A DNA stretch of 56,674 nucleotides from Neorhizobium galegae bv. officinalis (GTDB lineage: Bacteria > Pseudomonadota > Alphaproteobacteria > Rhizobiales > Rhizobiaceae). Below are positions 1 through 7,956 of this stretch, piece by piece. A program made the translations under genes and the position numbers. Every line of letters begins with the position of its first letter. Position 1 is the stretch's first letter. The notes under the pieces were generated by a model. That model made no database searches, was not told the origin of the DNA, and saw nothing but the letters and a program-made list of their open reading frames with translations. The stretch is taken from NCBI GenBank assembly GCA_000985875.1, contig CCRI01000027.1, positions 1 through 56,674 of the forward strand, written 5' to 3'.

Positions 1-1
1 C

Positions 2-325
2 TCCGCCAAGGCCGCACTCAAGACCTACAGCAAGTCCATCTCCAAGGAGCTTGGGCCGAAAGGCGTGCGGGTCAATGTCGTTTCCCCCGGCTGGATCATG
101 ACGGAGTCATCCCAGGACTTGCTGAAACGTCTGCAAGCAGCCAATGGCGGTACGATCGAGGACGCGCGGCAAATCGTTCTTGACAGCCTGGGCGGTATCC
201 CGATCGGGCGTCCAGCCGAGCCCCATGAGGTCGCCGACCTCATCGCCTACCTGGCCTCGGATCGCGCTGCTGCGATTCACGGCGCCGAGTTCGTCATCGA
301 CGGCGGCACTGTTCCGACGGTCTGA
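2..325 (+). CDS. SDR family oxidoreductase, C-terminal part (5' end outside window)
   Basis: The reading frame is open from the first bases of the window to a TGA at 323-325, giving about 107 residues. It begins just after where the catalytic Tyr would lie (SAKAAL is the usual sequence following YxxxK helices), then shows VRVNVVSPGW, the conserved segment after the active site, and ends with the typical SDR tail (IAYLASDRAAAIHG and a final FVIDGG). This is the C-terminal third of a classical short-chain dehydrogenase/reductase, a soluble NAD(P)-dependent enzyme. The substrate cannot be named, because the cofactor-binding N-terminus lies outside. It converges on the MarR gene, 19 bp away. Confidence 0.9.
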   Translation, partial: SAKAALKTYSKSISKELGPKGVRVNVVSPGWIMTESSQDLLKRLQAANGGTIEDARQIVLDSLGGIPIGRPAEPHEVADLIAYLASDRAAAIHGAEFVIDGGTVPTV

Positions 326-344
326 TATCACGTCACCATTTTGA

Positions 345-812
345 TCAGGCGGGTGCGTCCCACCCGCCGATCTGGGAATAAATCGTATTGCGAAGATGGC
401 GGACGTCGCGGTTCAGGGTGGCCAATTCCTGCGGCGTCTGGGTCGAGGCTGCAAGCAAGGTATCGCTGAGACAGCCTGCCTTGTGCTGCAAGGCACGTCC
501 TTTGTCGGTTAACCCGATAACCACCTGCCGCTCATTGCTGAGGTTTCTGGTCCGGCGCAGCAGGCCAGATGTCTCGAGCCGCTTCAGCAACGGCGTCAGC
601 GTGCTGGATTCCAAGGCAAGGGCGTTGGCAATGGCGCCGACCGTTTGCCCATCCTCGCTCCACAGCACGTTGAGCACGAGATACTGCGGGTAGGTCAGAC
701 CCAACTCGTCGAGAAGCGGCTTGTACGCGCGCTGGATTGCAATTCCGGCAGTGTAGATCGCGTAGCACAATTGGTCGTGCAAAGGCGGTGGATCGTTATG
801 GCGTTCGGTCAT
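345..812 (-). CDS. MarR/OhrR-like transcriptional regulator
   Basis: A 155-residue winged-helix regulator of the MarR family. The sequence around LTYPQYLVL, TLTPLLKRLE and DERQV-like NERQVVIGLT matches the OhrR subgroup, which senses organic peroxides or electrophiles through one N-terminal cysteine. A single cysteine sits at the expected place (DQLCYAIY, Cys16 from the chosen start). I chose the ATG at 812 because AGGAG lies 8 bases upstream; the in-frame ATG at 836 has no comparable site. The gene is divergent from an exported hydrolase and the gap holds two matching palindromes, so it very probably represses both itself and the hydrolase. The inducer is unknown. Confidence 0.9.
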   Translation of the reverse strand: MTERHNDPPPLHDQLCYAIYTAGIAIQRAYKPLLDELGLTYPQYLVLNVLWSEDGQTVGAIANALALESSTLTPLLKRLETSGLLRRTRNLSNERQVVIGLTDKGRALQHKAGCLSDTLLAASTQTPQELATLNRDVRHLRNTIYSQIGGWDAPA

Positions 813-863
813 TTCTGAGCTCCTGTAGACCTCCATATAGCCTATGCAATAACAAAATTAAAT

Positions 864-886
864 ATCGCGATAAGAATTATCTTGAC
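864..886. promoter_or_regulatory. Operator 1, probable MarR/OhrR box
   Basis: ATCGCGATAA, a 3-base spacer, then TTATCTTGAC: an imperfect inverted repeat with 7 of 10 positions symmetric. It shares its left arm exactly with the second site at 917-939. The centre-to-centre distance is 53 bp, close to five helical turns, so both dimers would bind the same DNA face. Confidence 0.7.
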
Positions 887-916
887 GCGCAATCTGAACT
901 CTGACATTTCACATGT

Positions 917-939
917 ATCGCGATAACAGTTATCGTGAT
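917..939. promoter_or_regulatory. Operator 2, probable MarR/OhrR box
   Basis: ATCGCGATAA, spacer CAG, TTATCGTGAT: an inverted repeat with 9 of 10 symmetric positions, ending 16 bases before the hydrolase start. It would block the hydrolase promoter or early transcription. A TTGACG at 882-887 within operator 1 could be the -35 box, but no strong -10 is visible. Confidence 0.75.
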
Positions 940-955
940 TAACGGAGAGACAGCC

Positions 956-1747
956 ATGACACGCAAGACCACGACCCCCCGTGCCGCCATTGCAGCTGCT
1001 GCAGCATTGACTGCCGCAATACCGGCGAGCGCCGCTGAAATCATCCCTCAGAACCAGTCCGTCAGAAACGTTGTACTCGTTCATGGCGCTTTCGCAGACG
1101 GCTCAGGCTGGAAGGGCGTTTACGACATTCTCACGAAGCGCGGCTATCGCGTCACCATTGTCCAAAATCCTCTGACTTCTCTTGCCGACGACGTTGCGGC
1201 CACCAAGCGTGCGCTGGAGCGGCAGGATGGTCCTGTCATTCTCGTCGGGCACTCGTGGGGCGGCACGGTCATCACTGAAGCTGGTGTCGATGCGAAGGTC
1301 GCAGGCCTTGTTTATGTCTCTGCCCTGTCCCCCGATGCAGGCGAGACGACGGCTCAGCAATATGAGGGATTTGCGCCCGCTTCAGAATTCGTCATCGAGA
1401 CTACCAAGGATGGTTTCGGCTATGTCAGCCCGGCAAAGTTCAAGGCCGGTTTCGCCCATGACGTCAGCGATGCCGATGTTGCGTTCATGAGGGACGCGCA
1501 GGTGCCGATCAACATGTCGGCGTTCGGCACGAAACTTGAAAACGCTGCCTGGCGCACCAAGCCGAGCTGGGCAGTCATCGCTACCGAAGACAAGGCATTC
1601 GATCAGGCAATGCTGATCCACATGGCAGAGCGCATCAAGGCGAAGGTCACCAAAGTATCGGCAAGCCACGCCCTGTTCATGACCCAGCCAAAGGTCGTCG
1701 CAGATACCATTGATGAGGCCGCCAAAACTGTGTCGGCGAAGAAGTAA
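956..1747 (+). CDS. Exported alpha/beta-fold hydrolase
   Basis: 263 residues. An N-terminal signal peptide (Ala-rich core, probable cleavage after PASA at about residue 26) points to periplasmic export. The alpha/beta hydrolase core follows: oxyanion segment HGAFADGSGW (43-52), nucleophile elbow GHSWGG with Ser100, and a C-terminal ASHALF with His238 as the likely catalytic base. The acid is probably in the IATED stretch near residue 210. GGAGA at 944-948 supports the ATG at 956. Relatives are general esterase-like proteins of unknown substrate. Control by the divergent OhrR-like regulator suggests a role in a peroxide or electrophile response, which is inference. Confidence 0.85.
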   Translation: MTRKTTTPRAAIAAAAALTAAIPASAAEIIPQNQSVRNVVLVHGAFADGSGWKGVYDILTKRGYRVTIVQNPLTSLADDVAATKRALERQDGPVILVGHSWGGTVITEAGVDAKVAGLVYVSALSPDAGETTAQQYEGFAPASEFVIETTKDGFGYVSPAKFKAGFAHDVSDADVAFMRDAQVPINMSAFGTKLENAAWRTKPSWAVIATEDKAFDQAMLIHMAERIKAKVTKVSASHALFMTQPKVVADTIDEAAKTVSAKK

Positions 1748-1760
1748 TGTCGGGCTCAGC

Positions 1761-1790
1761 GTCATCGGGATAGCCTACTGTTCCGATGAC
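1761..1790 (+). terminator. Hairpin after the hydrolase gene
   Basis: GTCATCGG and CCGATGAC form an 8-bp perfect stem 13 bases after the stop codon, with a 14-base loop. There is no clear T-run, so it may terminate weakly or only stabilise the 3' end. Confidence 0.4.
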
Positions 1791-1939
1791 GACAAGTCGT
1801 GCTTGTTAATCCAGGTATGCATCCCCAACGCGCAGGCCTGGAATGGCACCTGATCTCTGACTGAGATCATTAAGTGCTCTCGCGCCTCAGTTCCCGGCAA
1901 CTCCATAATTTCATGCAATCTATTCACGGAGGTAATCAC

Positions 1940-3571
1940 GTGAAGCTGAATACTTATGACCAAACCTCGTCCGAACGTCAGGCAATTCCTCTTCGCGAGG
2001 GCGGTGATGTCTTCGACTTCATCGTCTGCGGAGCCGGGTCCAGCGGCTCCGTTGTCGCCGCGCGACTTGCCGAGGATGGGAACGCGAGCGTTCTACTGCT
2101 GGAGGCAGGCGGGGACGATGCGGCCGAGACTGTGTCAGACCCTGCGCAGTGGCCGCTCAATCTTGGCTCGAGCCGGGACTGGGGCTTCGTCGGGCAGCCG
2201 GCTCCTGGTCTCGATGGGCGACGGCTTCCTCTCAGCATGGGAAAGGGACTCGGTGGCGGTTCGAGTATCAATGTCATGGTGTGGGCGAGGGGGCACAAAG
2301 AAGATTGGAACCACTTTGCCGCTGAAGCCGGCGATGACGCTTGGGGATACGAGTCGATCCTCGGCTACTACCGCCGGATAGAAGATTGGCAAGGCGCTCC
2401 GGACCCGGTTCGTCGCGGAGTGGGAGGGCCGGCCTATGTCGCGCAGCCAAAGGCTCCCCAACCAGTCGCGGAGGCTTTACTGAATGCCGCATCTATGATC
2501 GGCATTCCCGTCTACGGTAGCCCGAACGGTGAAATGATGGAGGGTTCAGGCGGCGCATCTATCGCTGAACTGCGGATCCGCGATGGCAAGCGGGAGTCTG
2601 TCTTTGGATCCTATGTCCGCCCGCTCATGTCGCGCCCCAACTTAACGGTGTTGACCGACGCCCTGGTCACGCGTCTCATCTTCGATGGCAAGCGGGTGAT
2701 CGGAGTCGAGGCTCTCGTCGCCGGCCAACGGCGCCAGTTCAAGGCCCGTTGCGAGACGGTGTTGTCGCTCGGCGCGATCAGCACGCCAAAAGTGCTGATG
2801 CAGTCGGGTATAGGCCCGGAAGATGAGCTGCAAGCCCATGGCATTCCCTTGGTTCAGCAATTGCCGGGCGTTGGTCGCAATCATCAAGATCATCTCGCAT
2901 TCGGCTGCACTTGGGCATATCGGAAACCCGAAGCCATTGGTGGTAGCGGCTGCGAAGCAAAGCTTTACTGGAAAAGCGACTCGCGTCTTGCCCAGCCGGA
3001 TATTCTCCAATGCCAGTTGGAGTTCGCTGTGCCGTCTCCTGTCGAAACCGGTATCGAGACACCTGAGCATGGCTGGACGATGTTCAACGGTCTCGCCCAG
3101 CCGAAGAGCCGCGGTCGATTGCGGCTCTCCGGCCCCAATCCGAATGACGCCATCCTGATCGAGCCGAATTCCCTCAGTGAGCCGGAGGACATGGCCGCCG
3201 CTTTGGCCGCGGTGGAACTGTGCCGCGAGATCGGCAACAGCGAAGCATTCACCTCGTTGGTCTCGGGAGAGACTGCGCCGAGCCAGAGAGATCGATCAGG
3301 CATGATTGAGTTCATCCGACGTTCGGCCGTCACCTATTGGCATCAGTCATGCACGGCCAAAATGGGACGCGACAGCATGTCGGTGGTCGACAACGAGCTC
3401 AAGGTTTACGGTATCGACGGCCTTCGCATCGCTGACTCATCAATCATGCCGCGTATCACCACCGGCAACACCATGGCGCCTTGTGTGGTCATCGGAGAGA
3501 GGGCGGCCGATTTGATCTTAACGAAGCACGGTCGCGCAGTCTTCTGCAATCACGAAGCTCAGACCAGCTAA
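1940..3571 (+). CDS. GMC family FAD-dependent oxidoreductase (choline dehydrogenase-like)
   Basis: 543 residues. The N-terminal FAD-binding motif GAGSSG (31-36) is followed by LLLEAGG with Glu55 for the ribose. GLGGGSSINVM is the first GMC signature, and GAISTPKVLMQSG matches the second. The C-terminal active site is present: WHQSCTAKMG supplies the catalytic His and TTGNTMAP the partner Asn. These enzymes oxidise primary or secondary alcohols using bound FAD and an acceptor other than NAD. I chose the GTG at 1940 because GGAGGT sits 6 bases upstream and no in-frame ATG has a comparable site. The gene stands alone; the substrate is unknown. Confidence 0.92.
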   Translation: MKLNTYDQTSSERQAIPLREGGDVFDFIVCGAGSSGSVVAARLAEDGNASVLLLEAGGDDAAETVSDPAQWPLNLGSSRDWGFVGQPAPGLDGRRLPLSMGKGLGGGSSINVMVWARGHKEDWNHFAAEAGDDAWGYESILGYYRRIEDWQGAPDPVRRGVGGPAYVAQPKAPQPVAEALLNAASMIGIPVYGSPNGEMMEGSGGASIAELRIRDGKRESVFGSYVRPLMSRPNLTVLTDALVTRLIFDGKRVIGVEALVAGQRRQFKARCETVLSLGAISTPKVLMQSGIGPEDELQAHGIPLVQQLPGVGRNHQDHLAFGCTWAYRKPEAIGGSGCEAKLYWKSDSRLAQPDILQCQLEFAVPSPVETGIETPEHGWTMFNGLAQPKSRGRLRLSGPNPNDAILIEPNSLSEPEDMAAALAAVELCREIGNSEAFTSLVSGETAPSQRDRSGMIEFIRRSAVTYWHQSCTAKMGRDSMSVVDNELKVYGIDGLRIADSSIMPRITTGNTMAPCVVIGERAADLILTKHGRAVFCNHEAQTS

Positions 3572-3583
3572 ACGTATCCATGT

Positions 3584-3618
3584 AGAACTCGGCGCTCGGT
3601 CAATGGTCGCCGAGTTCT
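3584..3618. terminator. Hairpin between convergent genes
   Basis: AGAACTCGGCG and CGCCGAGTTCT form an 11-bp perfect stem around a 13-base loop, between the convergent GMC gene and the pRiA4b ORF-3 gene. It may serve both strands; no long T-tract follows on either side. Confidence 0.55.
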
Positions 3619-3657
3619 CGGGATACCGGGCCAGCGGTTCAGTATGGTTCAAGGCGC

Positions 3658-4311
3658 TCACCCATTGCCTTTTCTTTTCTTCGGAACGGCTTTCGGCTTC
3701 GGTTGATATAAGCGCCGTTTGACGTTCGAACGCAGAGCATTGCGAACATCCTTGTCTGCGATCGAAAGGTCGAACCACTCCGGATCAAAGTACCCACCGC
3801 ACCACCGAATTGTTTCGGCATATTCCGGATCGTCCCGGTCGGCTATGATCTCCAGGAACCGCTCATATCCCGACACACCACCAACATCTTCGGGCGGGCG
3901 CGCCCTTTCGCCGGCGATGCAGCTCCCGTGTTTGGGTGTAGCAGTGAGCGTTAAGACCTCCTCGACCGCAACGGTGTGCCGCCAACCGTCCCCGAAATCA
4001 TAGCGGTAGCTGAAGACAGAACCTCGATCAAAGTCCAGCAAGCGAACCTCTTTCTGATCGAAGACCCGAGGATCGTCATCGGTCGCATCTTCCGTCAGGA
4101 TCTCGACATCCCCATACCTCAGACCACCGATGCGGAATTCATAGAGATGATAGTTCCACCAGTTGAACGCGGCCTGAATTCCGAGATGCAGATGCTCCAG
4201 GTTCCAGTGGACCGGCAGGACCAGACGGCGCCAGACGTCCGGCGCAACCTCGTCGAGAGATACTTTGATTTGCACAGCGTTTGCGGCTTTGAACATTGTC
4301 CGAATGAACAT
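3658..4311 (-). CDS. Plasmid pRiA4b ORF-3 family protein
   Basis: 217 residues. It shows the family pattern: an opening I-K-V-S-L-DEVAPDVWRRLVLP, then LEHLHLGIQAAFNW, the acidic FDYGDGW-like segment (here YRYDFGDGWRH) and CIAGERARPPEDVGG. The family is named after an open reading frame of the Agrobacterium rhizogenes Ri plasmid and is common on plasmids and near mobile elements. Its molecular role is not established. The tail is basic (KPKAVPKKRKGNG), suggesting nucleic-acid contact. Neither ATG 4311 nor ATG 4296 has a convincing ribosome site, so the start is uncertain by 5 codons. Confidence 0.88.
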   Translation of the reverse strand: MFIRTMFKAANAVQIKVSLDEVAPDVWRRLVLPVHWNLEHLHLGIQAAFNWWNYHLYEFRIGGLRYGDVEILTEDATDDDPRVFDQKEVRLLDFDRGSVFSYRYDFGDGWRHTVAVEEVLTLTATPKHGSCIAGERARPPEDVGGVSGYERFLEIIADRDDPEYAETIRWCGGYFDPEWFDLSIADKDVRNALRSNVKRRLYQPKPKAVPKKRKGNG

Positions 4312-4528
4312 CGAGGGAGGACGATCGTCAAGACGGTAGCTCGCGCCGCACGCCAGGATATGTTGAGCCGTGGCGCATTCGATTTCATCAGAGCGCAGTC
4401 TTCATGCCGGATTACTTGTCGGCTGTCGAATATTCTGAGGCTTACGGGATTTTATTGCGATCATGGATGTTATAATCGGTCGGCGGCGTTTTAGGGTCGC
4501 TGATTACCTCGCGACTGGCGCTTGCTCG

Positions 4529-4556
4529 TTGCGACATCATTTCCAATTTGTATAAT
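4529..4556 (+). promoter_or_regulatory. Probable sigma-70-type promoter of the toxin module
   Basis: TTGCGA (4529-4534), a 16-base spacer, then a perfect TATAAT (4551-4556), about 80 bases upstream of the first gene of the AbiEii-like module. Confidence 0.55.
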
Positions 4557-4604
4557 TGCCGTTGAATGCCTGCATCTGCGGTGTTTCTTGCGTTTTTGAG
4601 GGAT

Positions 4605-4615
4605 ATGTATTACAT
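4605..4615. promoter_or_regulatory. Short palindrome, possible autoregulatory site
   Basis: ATGTATTACAT is a perfect 11-bp palindrome between the promoter and the first start codon. Toxin-antitoxin operons are often autoregulated through such sites, but the short length leaves this open. Confidence 0.35.
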
Positions 4616-4637
4616 AGCTTATTGAAAACTGGTGGTG

Positions 4638-4907
4638 ATGACGATGTCTAGCGTTGCGTTTAAGGTACTGTCGACGGTGAACGCCCCCTACGGGACGAAC
4701 CTTTCGGCTGAGCAACTCGCTTCGAAGATTTCCGATTTCGCGAGCGTTGAGAATTTCGATGCTTCCGCATTCTCATTCTATTCCGAAGTGAAAGCCGACC
4801 TCCAGTACCAGTTTCTGGATGAGATGGAAATCGATCACGGGGCCGCATCCGAGATCGCCCAGAAATTCTCGCAGCTCGCCGGATACCCGCTCGCCTTAGC
4901 CGCCTGA
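4638..4907 (+). CDS. Small protein of unknown function, candidate antitoxin partner
   Basis: About 89 residues from ATG 4638 (ATG 4644 is also possible). It is acidic and has no motif I recognise. It looks helical, with alternating hydrophobic residues in LASKISDFASVENFDASAF and a C-terminal AAEIAQKF-like stretch. It is followed after 11 bases by an AbiEii-like nucleotidyltransferase in the same direction. Its stop codon TGA is part of the sequence TGAGGG that serves as the ribosome site of the next gene, so the two are tightly coupled. Small size, order and coupling make it a candidate antitoxin, but it is not an evident AbiEi winged-helix protein. The function is inferred from position only. 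Confidence 0.6.
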   Translation: MTMSSVAFKVLSTVNAPYGTNLSAEQLASKISDFASVENFDASAFSFYSEVKADLQYQFLDEMEIDHGAASEIAQKFSQLAGYPLALAA

Positions 4908-4918
4908 GGGCAGTCGTG

Positions 4919-5617
4919 ATGAGCCAATGGGAAAGCCTCTTCGACCAGTCCGTGTCGATTATTAATCAGGCGAACTCGTCTTTTACGCTCCTCGATAGCT
5001 GGACGTTCGGTGGCGGCACTGCCCTTATGCTCCAGATCGGCCATCGTGAAAGCTTCGACATCGACATATTCATCGATGATCCGCAGGTCCTCCCATATCT
5101 AAATCCGACAACGCAGGGCTATACCCTGCAGGTGGACCCAGATGAATACGTTTCGGACGGTACTCATGCGCTCAAGATCGTGTTCGCGGGAATTGGTGAA
5201 ATCGACTACATTTGCGCGCCAAGCCTGACCGACGATCCTACGTCCCGTGTCACGGTGCGAGGGATCGAAGTTGACCTTGAGACACCGGGCGAGATCATCG
5301 CGAAGAAGGTTCACTACCGGGGTGCCTCTCTTCAACCACGCGACATGTTCGATATCGCGTGCATTGCCAAGGCACTCGGCGATGGATACGTTGTCGAAGC
5401 TCTCTTGCCGTTCAAAAACAACGTCGCCGCTGCATTGGCAGTCGCCGAGAGAATGAACGAAGGCCTCGCTAGTACGGTTATGGGGAAGCTTCAGTACAGA
5501 GAAAGATATGCGGATATTTCGAGAACTGCACAAGCGAAGACAATCTCGCTTTTGAAAGCGGTGTGCGAATACAAGCCACCGGTATCCGCCGCACCTTCCT
5601 CTCCGTTCCCACGCTGA
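4919..5617 (+). CDS. AbiEii/AbiGii-type nucleotidyltransferase (candidate toxin)
   Basis: 232 residues. It carries the four diagnostic patches of DNA polymerase beta-like AbiEii proteins: GGGTALML (31-38), R-E-S-x-D-I-D (Arg43, Asp47, Asp49; the metal-binding DxD), a central E-I-D-Y strand (third acid), and K-x-H-Y-R ... QPRDMFDIACI, the conserved Lys and RD-x-x-D helix. AbiEii-type toxins act in the cytoplasm by transferring nucleotides, and several MenT relatives modify tRNA. The ATG at 4919 lies 8 bases after TGAGGG; a GTG at 4916 is possible. The usual partner is an AbiEi antitoxin; here it is an unrelated-looking 89-residue protein. Its role in phage defence or plasmid upkeep is inference. 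Confidence 0.8.
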   Translation: MSQWESLFDQSVSIINQANSSFTLLDSWTFGGGTALMLQIGHRESFDIDIFIDDPQVLPYLNPTTQGYTLQVDPDEYVSDGTHALKIVFAGIGEIDYICAPSLTDDPTSRVTVRGIEVDLETPGEIIAKKVHYRGASLQPRDMFDIACIAKALGDGYVVEALLPFKNNVAAALAVAERMNEGLASTVMGKLQYRERYADISRTAQAKTISLLKAVCEYKPPVSAAPSSPFPR

Positions 5618-5849
5618 TTTTCTCAGCAACCTGGCGACCTCAGCTGTACTGCCGTTCGGTTAACTATCCCTTCGATGCGGATCATTGCGGGTTAGCCAGC
5701 GAAACCAAGTGAGGGCGGCGTCAACAAGCGGAGGTCCTTGCTGCGAGGCTTGGTAATGAAGGACATCTCCCCGTGTGAGTGAGCCGTTTTCAAACGTTTA
5801 GCGAGTCCACGGCACGTGGTCGACGGTTCGAATCAGTTCAAGACCCTGG

Positions 5850-6602
5850 TTAGGAAAAATTCTCTAAGACGGCCAGGAATGTGTGCCGATCGCCCTGTCC
5901 TTCGGTCAGTCGAACGCGGCCCTCGATGTCGGCCAGATGATGATCCATCAACTGTTGCGCCTTTGCCAGGTCCTTAGCTTTCAGAGCGCCAACAATCTGG
6001 CGGTGGTGATCAGCCCCGCAGTCGTCTTTCCGCTCCTCCTCGTAGAGCGACATGACGAGCGAGAGGCGGGCGACGATCTTCGACAACACCTCCGTCAGGA
6101 CGGCATTGCCACCGAGCTCTGCCAGAACGACATGGAACTTGCCTGACAGCACCGTCTTGGACTTCTCATCACCATGGTGATGGATGTGTTCTTCCTCGTC
6201 AGTCAGTTTTTCAAGTGCGTCCAACTGGTCGGCGGTCGCGTGGCCCAAGACCAGTTCGAGGATGACGTGCTCAAGCTTGCGACGGGCCTCGAACAAGGCC
6301 TTCGCCTCTTCGATGCCAGGCTCAGCCACAAATGTGCCACGGTTTTTCTTCCGCTCTAGGAGATGGTCGCTCTCCAATACGCCAAGGGCGCCACGCACGA
6401 CCGTGCGGCTGACGCCGAAGTGGTCGGCAATCGCGTCCTCGAGGATCTTGACGCCGGGTTTGAGCGCGCCTTCACCGATCGCCGTGGCAAGGGTGATCCG
6501 GATGCGTTCCGTAACGTCGTCATGGGCGTTTTCCGCCGTGTCCACCGGGGCGTTGGCCTTCGGTGCGGTCTTGGTGCCCTGACGTCGTGTCGTCTTCTTC
6601 AT
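5850..6602 (-). CDS. GntR family regulator, FadR/FCD subfamily
   Basis: 250 residues. A basic N-terminal tail is followed by a GntR winged helix at about 35-100 (ILEDAIADHFGVSRTVVRGALGVLE, wing NRGTFVA). The helical FCD effector domain has the usual metal or ligand histidines: FHVVLAELGGN, DHHRQIV and MDHHLADIE. The ATG at 6602 is preceded by GGAG at 6 bases; an in-frame TTG at 6620 has no better site. It is the last gene of the leftward run (binding protein, permease, isomerase, regulator), so it most likely controls that uptake operon and perhaps the divergent one. FCD regulators usually respond to carboxylates or amino acids; the effector here is unknown. Confidence 0.9.
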   Translation of the reverse strand: MKKTTRRQGTKTAPKANAPVDTAENAHDDVTERIRITLATAIGEGALKPGVKILEDAIADHFGVSRTVVRGALGVLESDHLLERKKNRGTFVAEPGIEEAKALFEARRKLEHVILELVLGHATADQLDALEKLTDEEEHIHHHGDEKSKTVLSGKFHVVLAELGGNAVLTEVLSKIVARLSLVMSLYEEERKDDCGADHHRQIVGALKAKDLAKAQQLMDHHLADIEGRVRLTEGQGDRHTFLAVLENFS

Positions 6603-6746
6603 TCTCGTCTCCAGCTCCAATCAGGCGATGTAATTATTTTCATGAGAATATTCCTGCGTATATGCGTCTGATGCCAAAAGTCGAGATATTCCCACGGTTT
6701 TCTGAGCACCGGCAACAACCGTCGCCGGTGCTGATACTTTCCCCTT

Positions 6747-7877
6747 TCAGGCTGCTCGCTGTTTCGTGGAAGCCGTCGAGAGTGAAATTCCACTCGCTAT
6801 GCAAACCTCTTCGATATGTCGGGCCGAAATTTTGATGAACTCTACTGCTTCGCTGTAGCCATAGAATTGGTTCTCATAGGTCGGGTATCCATACTGGCTG
6901 GCTTCATAGGCCTCCCAATCCGGGATCTCACCGGCGGCCACCCGCTTCTCGCACGCATCCACCGAGGCGAGATATGCCTTGAGTTCTTCCGCCGTCAGGT
7001 CGGGGTGCCCGGCGCGCCAGATCGGATCGTTGATCTCGATGCACTGGCGAGGATAGGTCCTGCGCGGCTTGTCCTCGACGGAAGCCGCGACCTCAAGGGA
7101 GAGGTTGAGATCAGGATTGGCCTTGGCGAGGATGGGGATGATCGTCGCAAAATCGACAATGCCCCGACCGACGGGACGGGTCTGGAAATCGAGGCCGCCC
7201 GCAGCACGGCCGACATAGGCGTCCTTGATATGGGTCTGGCGAACATAGGGGGCCACGCGTTTTGCGGCAAAGACCGGATGTTCTGCACGTTGCAGTCCGT
7301 TGGCGGTGTCAAAGACGACACCCATGCAATCCTCGCCCACCTTTTCGATCAGTCGAAGGATTTCGAAGGAGGTGATTTCGTCATGGGTCTCCATGTTGAG
7401 ATGGACGCCATTGGCGCGCGCCACAGGGGCGAGCTTCAAGAGCACCTTTTCGATCGCCAGCAGTTGCTCGTCCCAGGTGACGTCGGTACGGAAGCGGTCA
7501 TTGGCCAGTCGCCCGCGATACTCCGATTTGAAGTTTCCCGGCGACACCCAGAGCTCGCGGCAGCCGATGGCCGCACTCGCTTCGATCATGCGGGTGAAAC
7601 CGAGGATAGTGTCGCCATCGCCGATTGCCCGGAACTCAGGGGCTTCGGCGCTGCAATAGGGATTGATCTTGCCAACACCGGCTTCGAGATAAAGCCCGAG
7701 CTCGTCTGCCTTGGCCCGTATATCGGCCAATTCTCCCTTGTCCAGCGTGGCGCTCATATCGAGGATTGTACTGAAGAAGATGCCACCGAGACCCAGTTCC
7801 TTGACGTGGTCGAGGCTTTTGATTGGCCCGCGCTTCCTGGCTTCTGGAAGTTTTTGTCCATCGATGCCTAGTCTCAT
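6747..7877 (-). CDS. Sugar phosphate isomerase/epimerase-like TIM-barrel protein
   Basis: 376 residues from the ATG at 7877, which AAGGAG precedes at about 7 bases; an upstream in-frame extension to 8012 overlaps the permease gene and is not credible. This is an AP-endonuclease-2 type (xylose isomerase-like) barrel. The four metal ligands can be seen: Glu in LNMETHDE, Asp in VFDTANG, His in THIKDAY and Glu in LSLEVAAS. Such proteins isomerise or epimerise sugars, keto acids or related polyols with a divalent metal in the cytoplasm. A C-terminal helical extension of about 80 residues (GHPDLTAEEL onward) goes beyond the usual barrel. It follows the permease after a 79-bp gap and probably acts on the imported substrate. 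Confidence 0.85.
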   Translation of the reverse strand: MRLGIDGQKLPEARKRGPIKSLDHVKELGLGGIFFSTILDMSATLDKGELADIRAKADELGLYLEAGVGKINPYCSAEAPEFRAIGDGDTILGFTRMIEASAAIGCRELWVSPGNFKSEYRGRLANDRFRTDVTWDEQLLAIEKVLLKLAPVARANGVHLNMETHDEITSFEILRLIEKVGEDCMGVVFDTANGLQRAEHPVFAAKRVAPYVRQTHIKDAYVGRAAGGLDFQTRPVGRGIVDFATIIPILAKANPDLNLSLEVAASVEDKPRRTYPRQCIEINDPIWRAGHPDLTAEELKAYLASVDACEKRVAAGEIPDWEAYEASQYGYPTYENQFYGYSEAVEFIKISARHIEEVCIASGISLSTASTKQRAA

Positions 7878-7956
7878 GATCTGCTCCTTGATGTTTCCTG
7901 ATCGGATGCGCTGCAATGGCGACCCTGGTTGGTTGGTGGATTGAGTGGGTGGTGTG

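Larger units (their letters stand above)
4312..4637. other. Intergenic region upstream of the toxin module
   Basis: AT-richer than its surroundings. I see no gene, but it holds one good promoter (4529-4556) and a short palindrome (4605-4615), listed separately. Confidence 0.6.

Noticed and set aside
5760..5850. tRNA-like GACGGTTCGAATC
   Set aside because: The T-stem does not pair and no cloverleaf can be drawn upstream.
6816..7871. Long plus-strand ORF of 351 codons
   Set aside because: Exact antisense shadow of the TIM-barrel gene.
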